This document shows positions 1 to 5,039 of a stretch of 5,510 nucleotides of DNA, in pieces. This stretch comes from Microthrixaceae bacterium. GTDB taxonomy: Bacteria; Actinomycetota; Acidimicrobiia; Acidimicrobiales; Acidimicrobilacustridaceae. Location of the stretch: contig JAHFUU010000209.1 of assembly GCA_023264915.1 (NCBI GenBank), positions 1-5,510 of the forward strand. Reading direction: 5' to 3'. How positions within the stretch are numbered: the stretch's first letter is position 1; every line of letters starts with the position of its first letter. The notes below the pieces were generated by a model, which had not been told where the DNA came from, searched no databases, and saw only the letters and a program-made list of their open reading frames with translations. The translations under genes and the position numbers were made by a program.

Positions 1-1166
1 GCGAGCAAGAGCGAGTCAGCCCCAGATGCCCTCATCTTGGAGATCTGGGAGCCCACATCGCCCTGGCCCATGTCATAGATCTGCTCGCTCACCATCGTGA
101 CACCAGTCCCGGTGATCGCCTTCTTGAACGAATCGGCGTACCGGGCGCCGAACTCGTCGTTCTGGCGAAGGATCCCCACCTTGGCCTCGGGCTTGGAGCG
201 CCTCAGGTAGCTCGCGAACGCGCCAGACTCGACACCGGGTGCTGGAAGTGACCCGATGAGCCACGGGTAACGATCGGGGTTCGCCATCGTCGGTGCACCG
301 CTGGCCGCGAACAGGTCAGGGACGCACGACTTGTTGAGATCGGCTCGAAGGGCGAGGTTGTTGGTCTCGCCGATCACATTGAACAGAGCGAAGACCCTGT
401 CCTCGTCGATCAGCTCTCGCACGTTGCTCTTCGTGGTGGCGGGATCGTTCTTGTCGTCCTTGGTGATCACGGTGACCTTCCGGCCGTGAACCCCACCGTC
501 GGCGTTCTGGGCACTCAGGCGCGCCTGCCATCCCTTGGAGATGTCACCGAAGGAGGCATAGGTGCCGGACTGGGCGAAGCTCGAGCCGATCTTGAGGTCA
601 CCGTCGGGAAGCGGGGCCGTCGCATCCGCAGAGTTGCTGCAACGCTGGGTCGCCGTCTCCAACCCGAGGGCTGTCGGAGGCCGCCCGATGACGAGCGATG
701 TGGGTGGCGGCGCCTCAGAAGCGGTGCTGGCCGGTCGGCTGCGCCCGATCACGAGTGACGAGATGACGAGCACGATGACCACGCCGGCCACCACCCCCAC
801 AGCCGGCCAACCCGCGAGGAACCCCAGCGATGATTGCTGCACCCTGCGCGCAGGCTCGACCTCTTCGGGCCCTGCGCCCTCGACCTTGCCCTCCCCGGGC
901 TCGCCTTCCTCGACCTTGCCCTCCTCGGGCCCTGGGGCCCCGGGCCTTGGGTCCTCAACCTCGCCTCCCTCGGGCCTTGGCTCCTCGAGCTCGACACCGG
1001 CTGCTGCTGGCCCGACCACCACGGCTTCGGCTGCCACATCGGGCAGGGGCGAGCTCGCTCCGGGCGCGCGCCGCGAGCTGGCCGGCATCGAGCCCGCGCC
1101 CTCACCGCTCGGCCCGGCCGGCACGGCCGTCACCTCCGGTGCGGCTGGCTGTCGATCATCTCCCAT
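1..1166 (-). CDS. Membrane-anchored ABC transporter substrate-binding protein, LivK/Peripla_BP_6 type (3' end outside window)
   Basis: Likely solute receptor of a branched-chain-amino-acid-type (HAAT) ABC importer, acting outside the membrane; the ligand cannot be told from sequence. 388 codons are visible and the C-terminus lies beyond the left edge. Residues 1-113 are acidic and Pro/Gly/Ala-rich with four 10-residue repeats at 61-100; about 114-141 is one hydrophobic segment (LGFLAGWPAVGVV onward) preceded by Arg-Arg; 142-187 is a Pro/Ser/Thr linker; the binding domain starts near 189 (DGDLKIGSSF). Family landmarks are NADGGVHGRK (221-230), DDKNDP (237-242) and the second-lobe strand KVGILRQNDEFGARYADSF (329-347). 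Cys176 and Cys281 may pair. The ATG at 1166 is fixed because an in-frame TAG lies 15 bases upstream (1179-1181); only a weak GGGCGG precedes it. No lipobox or signal-peptidase site is evident, so the protein is probably anchored N-in, C-out. No permease or ATPase gene is visible; they may lie to the left. The family call is firm, the topology is inferred. Confidence 0.93.
   Translation of the reverse strand, partial: MGDDRQPAAPEVTAVPAGPSGEGAGSMPASSRRAPGASSPLPDVAAEAVVVGPAAAGVELEEPRPEGGEVEDPRPGAPGPEEGKVEEGEPGEGKVEGAGPEEVEPARRVQQSSLGFLAGWPAVGVVAGVVIVLVISSLVIGRSRPASTASEAPPPTSLVIGRPPTALGLETATQRCSNSADATAPLPDGDLKIGSSFAQSGTYASFGDISKGWQARLSAQNADGGVHGRKVTVITKDDKNDPATTKSNVRELIDEDRVFALFNVIGETNNLALRADLNKSCVPDLFAASGAPTMANPDRYPWLIGSLPAPGVESGAFASYLRRSKPEAKVGILRQNDEFGARYADSFKKAITGTGVTMVSEQIYDMGQGDVGSQISKMRASGADSLLL
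867..986 (-). repeat. Four tandem 30-bp (10-residue) repeats in the cytoplasmic tail of the substrate-binding protein
   Basis: Residues 61-100 of the substrate-binding protein divide into four decapeptides: EEPRPEGGEV, EDPRPGAPGP, EEGKVEEGEP and GEGKVEGAGP, followed by EEVEP. At DNA level units 3 and 4 share an exact 17-base run (plus strand 878-894 and 908-924, exactly 30 bases apart). Units 1 and 2 share CCAAGGCCCG on the coding strand. The pattern indicates in-frame tandem duplication of a 30-base unit followed by drift. The product is acidic and Pro/Gly-rich, so it is probably disordered; its role is unknown. Confidence 0.8.
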
Positions 1167-1175
1167 GTGCCGCCC

Positions 1176-1205
1176 GTACTAGACGACGCCCCGGCCCCGG
1201 GACAA
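1176..1205 (-). promoter_or_regulatory. Possible promoter of the substrate-binding protein gene
   Basis: On the minus strand TTGTCC (1200-1205) and TAGTAC (1176-1181) are separated by 18 bases, resembling -35 and -10 boxes with 4 of 6 matches each to the sigma-70-type consensus. The -10 box would end 9 bases before the ATG, implying a very short leader, which fits the weak ribosome binding site. This is a by-eye match in GC-rich DNA and remains tentative. Confidence 0.3.
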
Positions 1206-1261
1206 GCCACCCACGGTCGTCCCGGCTCTCGCCACGGTCTCGGCCTGATCCCACAGGAGCC

Positions 1262-1279
1262 GCTCTGCTCAGGCAGAGC
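1262..1279 (-). terminator. Hairpin spanning the stop codon of the zinc peptidase gene
   Basis: GCTCTGC and GCAGAGC form a perfect 7-bp stem with a 4-base loop (plus strand TCAG at 1269-1272). The stem and loop include the last codons and the TGA stop (1269-1271) of the zinc peptidase gene. No U-run follows in the direction of transcription, so it is not a canonical intrinsic terminator. In a high-GC actinobacterium a U-less hairpin could still attenuate transcription or protect the mRNA 3' end. Confidence 0.35.
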
Positions 1280-2696
1280 AGGCTTGGGCGCCCTCGAAGA
1301 ACCCGGTCCGCAGCGCCTTGACCCGCTCGAAGGAGTCGAGCTTGCCTTCGTTCTCGGGCGGCTCGCTGAAGGCCAGGAAAGCTTGTATGGACTCGTCGAG
1401 ATCACCCGGTGACAGCGAGAGCGCGTCGGGTCCGGTGCGCTGGGTGGCTGAACCAGGCGAGACCGTGGCCGCCCATGCACCGGTGAGGCAGGACTGCTGG
1501 AGCTGTGCCTGCGTGGCGGCAGCATCGACCTGGTTCTGGAGCTGTGCCGCGACCGCGAACTGGTGAGCCATCAGCGTTGCCACGCCGAAGTCGCCGATCG
1601 CGTCGTACACGTTGCGCAGGAACGTGTCGTCATAGCCGACGTAGTTCTCGGGTGCGCAGTAAAAGACGTTGTTCTTGGCCTGGTCCTCAGTCAACTGCTC
1701 GGTACCGCATCGCGGTGGCGACGTGTATGCCTTGAGGGAGTCGATCTGTCGGAAGTTGATGCCGGCCCTTCGAGCTGCCTCGGTGTAGAAGTCGTTGAGA
1801 TCCCGCGCGGTTGCCGTCACGATGTCGTCATAGGGTGCGTTGCCCTGCCTGCTGGCCTCCTCATCGTCGGAGAACTTTGCCTGGGTGAGCTGCGGCAGAT
1901 CCTTGAGGTACTCGGCACAGCGCTTGGGGCCCTGCACGAAGCCCTCCTGAAAGGCGTTGATGCGGTCAAAGGCCGTTCCATGCGCGCCCGGCTCGTTTGG
2001 ATCGGTGGCCCCCACAGGGTCGCGAAGCTCCAACAGGGCGGCCAGACCCTTCTGAAGATCGCCGGTCTGCACGGTCAGGTGCTTGCCGTTGCCGTCGGCC
2101 TGCCATCTCGCCCATGCACCTGCGAAGCAGTCAGCCTGTTGCTCCTTGACGATCGTCTTGACGTCGATGCTGACACCACCGCGGTTGGAGATGCCATGGC
2201 CCCACTCGTGGGCCAGGACCAGCCCGACGGCGAACTTGCCGAACTTGGCGTTCATCTGAGGTATGAGGTCACCTCGGTCCCACGCGATGTAGTCGTCCAG
2301 GTAGCAGTAGTAGGCGTTGTGCTTCTGCTGCGCGTAGGTGAACTCGGTCCCCCCACAAGACGGTGGCGGGGTCGACGCGTCATAGGGATGCCTTCCCTTC
2401 GCGAGGGGCTTGAACTCGACGCCGTAGGTCTCCTCCAGATGAGAGCCCCAGTAGTCCTCGACGTCGTCGAGCACGGCGTTGACTATCTCATCGGGCCCCT
2501 CTTCAGCAGAGTTCGGGCCGCGGCCCTGCGAGCCGACGCGTGATGCCTCGCCTCCCTTGCTCCCCTTGCCTGCCGTGGTCGGGGCGGCGCCCTGCACCGC
2601 TGACGAGCTCCCCGAGCCCGAGCTGCACGCTGCTGACAGGGCCATGAGCGTGGCCGCCGCCACGATCAGTCGTCCGAACCGTCCAATCCGCATCAT
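1269..2696 (-). CDS. Lipoprotein with duplicated neutral zinc metallopeptidase domain (YpfJ/Zn_peptidase-like); second copy degenerate
   Basis: 475-residue predicted secreted lipoprotein of the putative neutral zinc metallopeptidase family; substrate unknown. Residues 1-24 are a lipoprotein-type signal (Arg3, Arg6, Arg9; hydrophobic 10-20; LSAAC, lipidated Cys24), followed by a Ser/Gly linker to about 65. Copy A (about 70-263) has Cys114 and Cys131, the metal site HEWGH at 163-167 (His163, Glu164, His167) and EQQADC at 185-190, where Glu185 is the expected third ligand. Copy B (about 288-475) repeats the same order: Cys330, Cys347, AHQFAVAA (377-384) where HEWGH should be, QLQQSC (398-403), TGAWA and a final Cys473. 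Copy B therefore lacks both His/Glu motifs and Glu185. The ATG at 2696 (or 2693) is chosen because GGAG (2701-2704) lies 4 (or 7) bases upstream and because it gives a proper signal peptide; the frame stays open to an ATG at 2804, which would bury the signal. Gaps on both sides suggest its own transcript. Confidence 0.93.
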   Translation of the reverse strand: MMRIGRFGRLIVAAATLMALSAACSSGSGSSSAVQGAAPTTAGKGSKGGEASRVGSQGRGPNSAEEGPDEIVNAVLDDVEDYWGSHLEETYGVEFKPLAKGRHPYDASTPPPSCGGTEFTYAQQKHNAYYCYLDDYIAWDRGDLIPQMNAKFGKFAVGLVLAHEWGHGISNRGGVSIDVKTIVKEQQADCFAGAWARWQADGNGKHLTVQTGDLQKGLAALLELRDPVGATDPNEPGAHGTAFDRINAFQEGFVQGPKRCAEYLKDLPQLTQAKFSDDEEASRQGNAPYDDIVTATARDLNDFYTEAARRAGINFRQIDSLKAYTSPPRCGTEQLTEDQAKNNVFYCAPENYVGYDDTFLRNVYDAIGDFGVATLMAHQFAVAAQLQNQVDAAATQAQLQQSCLTGAWAATVSPGSATQRTGPDALSLSPGDLDESIQAFLAFSEPPENEGKLDSFERVKALRTGFFEGAQACSA

Positions 2697-2711
2697 ATGT
2701 CTCCGAGTGGT

Positions 2712-2724
2712 CCTGCCGGGCAGG
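2712..2724 (-). promoter_or_regulatory. Short hairpin immediately upstream of the zinc peptidase ribosome binding site
   Basis: CCTGCC and GGCAGG face each other around a single base, which in RNA would be a 5-bp stem with a 3-base loop. It ends 7 bases before the CGGAG ribosome binding site (2701-2705) of the zinc peptidase gene. It might influence ribosome access, but such short GC stems are common by chance at this base composition. Confidence 0.2.
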
Positions 2725-2880
2725 CCCCGGAGCTCTCGATCCGCTCGGCCCGGCCATGTCGGTGTAGGAGAACCCCGACAATAGGGGAACATCCACAGAT
2801 GCACGCGGCAGGCGATAATCGAGTGTCGGTCGCCGACCTGGGGTCAGCCTGTACGCAAGAGGTCCGACGGGGGCTGCTCC

Positions 2881-2906
2881 CCAGCACCGAGGCGCCTCGT
2901 GGCTGG
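2881..2906. terminator. Interrupted 26-base inverted repeat downstream of mreB
   Basis: CCAGC-AC-CGAGGC is followed by GCCTCG-TG-GCTGG: 11 bp on each arm, broken by a 2x2 mismatch, around a 12-base perfect palindrome (2888-2899). It lies 56-81 bases past the mreB stop in the direction of transcription. No U-run follows on the minus strand. It is the best terminator candidate between mreB and the zinc peptidase gene, but a protein-binding operator is equally possible. Confidence 0.35.
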
Positions 2907-2961
2907 CCAGCGACGGTGGGCGGCTCGGCATCTTCCGCGACAAGGATCCGGCTTCGGGCCG

Positions 2962-3966
2962 TCAGGTGCGCGCGTCCATGAACATGACCTTGAGCTGGTC
3001 GAAGGCTTCGATGCAGTGACCCGCACCAAGGCACACGCATTCAAGCGGTGCATCGACGAGGTGGACCGGTATCTCGGCCTCCTCCTCCAGGCGGAGATCC
3101 AGGCCCTTCAGCATCCCGCCGCCTCCGACCAGGTAGATGCCTTGCTGGATCAGATCCTGGGCGAGCTCTGGAGGAGCCTGACCGAGGCACGCGATGACCG
3201 CGTCGACCATCGCCGAGACGGGCTCCTCGATGGCCTCGCGCACCTCCTCTGCTGAGAGCACGACGGTCTTGGGGAGGCCGCTCATCAGCTCGCGTCCCCT
3301 GACCTCTGCGGCGTACTCGTCCTCGGTCGGCCATGCCGATCCGATGGTCACCTTGATCTCCTCGGCCGTCCGCTCGCCGATGGCGATCCCGTACTCACGG
3401 CGGATGTAGGTCTGGATGTGTGCGTCGATGTCGAAGGATCCGACGCGCACGGCTTCGAGGGCCACGACTCCACCCAGAGAGATCAAGGCAACCTCAGAGG
3501 TGCCTCCGCCGATGTCCACCACCATGTTGCCCAGTGGCTCGTTGATCGGGAGCCCCGCACCGATCGCCGCGGCCATCGGCTGCTCGAGAAGGAACGCTTC
3601 AGACGCGCCGGCCCGCTTGGCAGCCTCGATGACAGCCCGCCGCTCGACGGCCGTGATGGCCGACGGCACGCATATGACCACACGCGGCCGGTTGAACCTG
3701 TTCACGCCGACACGTTGCAGGAGCAACCGGATCATCCGCTGCGTGATCTCGAAGTCGGTGATGGCGCCCTGGCGGAGCGGCCTGACAGCCACGATGTAGC
3801 TCGGCGTGCGACCGATCATCTGCCATGCCTCGTGGCCCATCGCCAGCACGTCCTGGGTGCGACTGTTGAGGGCGATCACCGACGGCTCGTTCAGGACGAT
3901 CCCCTCACCGCGCGCGTAGACCAGCGTGTTGGCGGTACCCAGGTCGATGGCGAGATCGCGGGCCAG
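2962..3966 (-). CDS. mreB: Actin-like rod shape-determining protein MreB, predicted CTG start
   Basis: 334-residue bacterial actin that polymerises with ATP under the inner membrane and positions cell-wall synthesis. Motifs in order: phosphate-1 loop DLGTANT (8-14), NEPSVIALN (26-34), LLEQPMAAAIGAGLP (126-140), phosphate-2 VDIGGGTSEV (150-159), ERTAEEIKVTIG (198-209) and the adenosine motif GIYLVGGGGMLKGL (276-289). Length is normal for the family. The start is unusual: between an in-frame TGA (3988-3990) and codon 30 (GTG, 3879) there is no ATG, GTG or TTG, whereas CTG at 3966 lies six bases after a perfect AAGGAG (3973-3978) and yields the classical N-terminus ARDLAIDLGTANT. Starting at the internal GTG would delete the phosphate-1 loop. 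Glu-Gln-Pro at 128-130 replaces the more usual Glu-Glu-Pro. Unlike the classical operon, mreC and mreD do not follow. The gene lies 144 bases downstream of a moaE/small membrane gene pair and may have its own promoter. Confidence 0.97.
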   Translation of the reverse strand: MARDLAIDLGTANTLVYARGEGIVLNEPSVIALNSRTQDVLAMGHEAWQMIGRTPSYIVAVRPLRQGAITDFEITQRMIRLLLQRVGVNRFNRPRVVICVPSAITAVERRAVIEAAKRAGASEAFLLEQPMAAAIGAGLPINEPLGNMVVDIGGGTSEVALISLGGVVALEAVRVGSFDIDAHIQTYIRREYGIAIGERTAEEIKVTIGSAWPTEDEYAAEVRGRELMSGLPKTVVLSAEEVREAIEEPVSAMVDAVIACLGQAPPELAQDLIQQGIYLVGGGGMLKGLDLRLEEEAEIPVHLVDAPLECVCLGAGHCIEAFDQLKVMFMDART

Positions 3967-3972
3967 CGGGGG

Positions 3973-3978
3973 CTCCTT
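3973..3978 (-). promoter_or_regulatory. Ribosome binding site that decides the mreB start
   Basis: AAGGAG on the minus strand is a full anti-Shine-Dalgarno match and is the strongest one in the window. It is separated by six bases (CCCCCG) from the CTG at 3964-3966. It sits between the in-frame stop (3988-3990) and the first residues of the MreB fold, so it supports initiation at CTG rather than at the GTG 87 bases further on. Confidence 0.85.
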
Positions 3979-4055
3979 GTTTGGGCTTCACGCCAGCTCG
4001 GCGTGCCCGATCGGATCAGAGGGTGTTCGGGTTCAGGGTCCTGTGAGAACGACCA

Positions 4056-4086
4056 ATCGTAGGCAACGCCGTCGCGTCCAGATCAA
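4056..4086 (-). promoter_or_regulatory. Possible mreB promoter
   Basis: On the minus strand TTGATC (4081-4086) and TACGAT (4056-4061) are 19 bases apart. They match the -35 (4 of 6) and the actinobacterial TANNNT -10 box. Transcription would begin near 4049, giving a leader of about 80 bases that includes the AAGGAG site. The spacing is at the long end, so confidence is modest. If real, mreB can be expressed independently of moaE. Confidence 0.35.
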
Positions 4087-4091
4087 CTGGC

Positions 4092-4108
4092 CAGCTGTGA
4101 TGCAGCTG
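4092..4108. repeat. Small inverted repeat just after the small membrane gene
   Basis: Two copies of the palindrome CAGCTG (4092-4097 and 4103-4108) are separated by TGATG, allowing a 6-bp stem with a 5-base loop three bases past the stop codon of the small membrane gene. No U-run follows. It could be a weak terminator or a binding site between that gene and the possible mreB promoter. Confidence 0.25.
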
Positions 4109-4110
4109 CT

Positions 4111-4416
4111 TCAGCGCCCGGTCCGGCGGCGGCTCAGGACCTCGTCGCTGCCCTGCTGCTGGCGCATCTTCTGAGCCGTCCGGATCTTCTCTGCGATACC
4201 CAGGTTCGCGCGCGTGGGAACGATCGGCTTCAACGGCTGCGGCTTGCGCTTGTGCTCGACCTGCTCGCTCGGGTCATGGGCCAGAGCTGACATCTCGCGC
4301 TGGAACTCGTCGATGCTGGACATGAACGTGGTGGGCTTGCGTGAACGCAGCCAGATGTATGAGATCGCCGGCGCGGAGATGATCACCACTATGCCCAGGA
4401 ACGCTGCATTGCTCAC
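4111..4416 (-). CDS. Small single-pass membrane protein of unknown function
   Basis: 101 residues, not recognised as a named family. Residues about 5-23 form one hydrophobic helix (AFLGIVVIISAPAISYIWL), followed at once by Arg-Ser-Arg-Lys, which predicts the N-terminus outside and the rest in the cytoplasm. The cytoplasmic part has a mixed-charge, possibly helical stretch (SSIDEFQREMSAL, 33-45) and a very basic tail (KRKPQPLKP, then AEKIRTAQKMRQQQ near 75-88, ending SRRRTGR). It starts at GTG (4414-4416), which overlaps the moaE stop as GTGA, a sign of translational coupling; the hydrophobic helix right after the start supports this choice. It lies between moaE and mreB, so a link to envelope organisation is possible but purely positional. 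No catalytic motif is visible. Confidence 0.8.
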   Translation of the reverse strand: MSNAAFLGIVVIISAPAISYIWLRSRKPTTFMSSIDEFQREMSALAHDPSEQVEHKRKPQPLKPIVPTRANLGIAEKIRTAQKMRQQQGSDEVLSRRRTGR

Positions 4417-4919
4417 CGACCGGCCACCCCGGCGTCAGGCTCGTTGCTGGCTCGAACCGGTCTGACCGGCTGAGCAGCCAGAGCCCAGCTCTCGCCATCT
4501 GCCCAGGTCTCGCGCTTCCAGATCGGCACGGTCTCTTTGATGGTGTCTATCCCGAATCGTGCCGCATCAAAGGCAGCACCTCGATGCGGGGCCGAGGCGA
4601 CCACGAAGACCGACGACTCGCCGATCGGCACCTCGCCCAACCGGTGGATCAAGACGAGGCGACCCAGGTCCGGCCAGCGGTGCCGGGCCTCTCCTGCGAT
4701 CTCGGCGAGCCGGGGCAGCGCCTGCTCCTCGTAGGCTTCGTACTCGAGCCTCTCCACACCCTCACGCCCGTCCGCGTGGTCGCGAGCTGTGCCGCTGAAG
4801 GCCACCACGGCGCCACAGGACGGCTTCACCGCCCAGTCCGCCGCCTCCGCGAGCGGCAGGGGCTGCTCGGTGAGACCGATCCAGTCGTCGCCTTCGGGAG
4901 GGGGAACCAACAGCGCCAT
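4413..4919 (-). CDS. moaE: Molybdopterin synthase catalytic (large) subunit MoaE
   Basis: 168 residues. MoaE with thiocarboxylated MoaD inserts the two dithiolene sulfurs into precursor Z (cPMP) to make molybdopterin in the cytoplasm. Family motifs seen: CGAVVAFSGTARDHADGR (35-52, with Arg46), LEYEAYEEQA (58-67), IHRLGEVPIGESSVFV (91-106), SAPHRGAAFDAARFGID (109-125) and IKETVPIWKRE (127-137). His112-Arg113, Lys128 and Lys135 correspond by motif to the active-site residues of characterised MoaE proteins. About 30 residues follow the core. The ATG at 4919 is preferred because it gives a usual family length and leaves room for the divergent gene; a GTG at 4970 is an alternative. The frame stays open to 5111, but that part does not resemble MoaE and would overlap the start of the opposite gene. 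No Shine-Dalgarno precedes 4919, consistent with a leaderless message. No moaD is next to it in this window. Confidence 0.95.
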   Translation of the reverse strand: MALLVPPPEGDDWIGLTEQPLPLAEAADWAVKPSCGAVVAFSGTARDHADGREGVERLEYEAYEEQALPRLAEIAGEARHRWPDLGRLVLIHRLGEVPIGESSVFVVASAPHRGAAFDAARFGIDTIKETVPIWKRETWADGESWALAAQPVRPVRASNEPDAGVAGR

Positions 4920-4927
4920 CGGGACGG

Positions 4928-4933
4928 AGTGTA
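4928..4933 (-). promoter_or_regulatory. Possible -10 box for a leaderless moaE transcript
   Basis: TACACT on the minus strand fits TANNNT and ends 8 bases before the moaE ATG (4919). No Shine-Dalgarno is present there, so transcription may begin at or next to the start codon. No convincing -35 hexamer was found at 16-18 bases. The call depends on the chosen start. Confidence 0.3.
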
Positions 4934-5027
4934 TTCGCGACCCGATCTCGGCATGGAGCCCGGCCTGCACGCTTGACCCCGGCGGGCTCCAGGTTCGCCC
5001 CGCGGCGTGCCACCAGGCTGGTGTCAC

Positions 5028-5033
5028 TATCGT
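5028..5033 (+). promoter_or_regulatory. Possible -10 box placing transcription start at the GTG of the S1C gene
   Basis: TATCGT fits TANNNT and shares 4 of 6 bases with TATAAT. It is followed by exactly six bases and then the GTG at 5040, the spacing expected if that G is the first transcribed base. A purine-rich GGAAG (5034-5038) lies only one base from the GTG, too close to act as a ribosome binding site. No clear -35 box was found. Confidence 0.35.
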
Positions 5034-5039
5034 GGAAGC

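Larger units (their letters stand above)
2697..2961. other. Intergenic region between mreB and the zinc peptidase gene
   Basis: 265 bases without a credible gene. Open frames on both strands exist but give Arg/Pro/Ser-rich translations typical of GC-rich shadow frames. The region holds a long inverted repeat (2881-2906), a 6-bp inverted repeat TGTCGG/CCGACA with a 12-base loop (2757-2780), a short hairpin next to the ribosome binding site (2712-2724), and the GGAG ribosome binding site itself (2701-2704). No promoter with both boxes well spaced could be assigned; GATTAT and TATTGT on the minus strand (about 2815 and 2785) are weak -10 candidates without a matching -35. Confidence 0.6.
4920..5039. 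other. Divergent intergenic region between moaE and the S1C protein gene
   Basis: 120 bases between the two opposing start codons. It must hold promoters for both directions; the best candidates are TACACT (minus, 4928-4933) and TATCGT (plus, 5028-5033). No long inverted repeat that would act as a shared operator was seen. A plus-strand TTGACC at 4973-4978 has no -10 box at the proper distance. Confidence 0.55.

Noticed and set aside
562..1182. Plus-strand open frame giving a Ser/Pro/Thr-rich, mucin-like protein
   Set aside because: It is the antisense of the acidic repeat tail and anchor of the substrate-binding protein. The minus-strand frame continues without a stop from the tail through the helix into a clear binding-protein domain.
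834..1412. Plus-strand open frame crossing the gap between two minus-strand genes
   Set aside because: Leu/Pro/Gly-rich, without a ribosome binding site or family signal; it overlaps the ends of two well-supported genes on the other strand.
1563..2543. Long plus-strand open frame of 326 codons
   Set aside because: It lies antisense to the zinc peptidase gene, whose translation has HEWGH, paired cysteines and a lipoprotein signal. The antisense product is Val/Leu/Gly-rich with no recognisable domain, as expected from GC-biased codons.
2757..2780. TGTCGG/CCGACA inverted repeat as a terminator
   Set aside because: Only six pairs with a 12-base loop and no U-run on either strand; likely chance, noted only as part of the intergenic region.
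2697..2804. 36-residue extension of the zinc peptidase to an ATG at 2804
   Set aside because: It would place an Arg/Pro-rich segment before the lipoprotein signal peptide and ignores the GGAG at 2701-2704.
2503..3040. Minus-strand open frames across the mreB to zinc peptidase gap
   Set aside because: Translations are Arg/Pro/Ser-rich, out of frame with both neighbours and overlap them; no start signal or motif.
3880..3966. mreB starting at the internal GTG (3879)
   Set aside because: This removes 29 residues including the phosphate-1 loop DLGTANT, which is clearly encoded in frame upstream together with a strong ribosome binding site.
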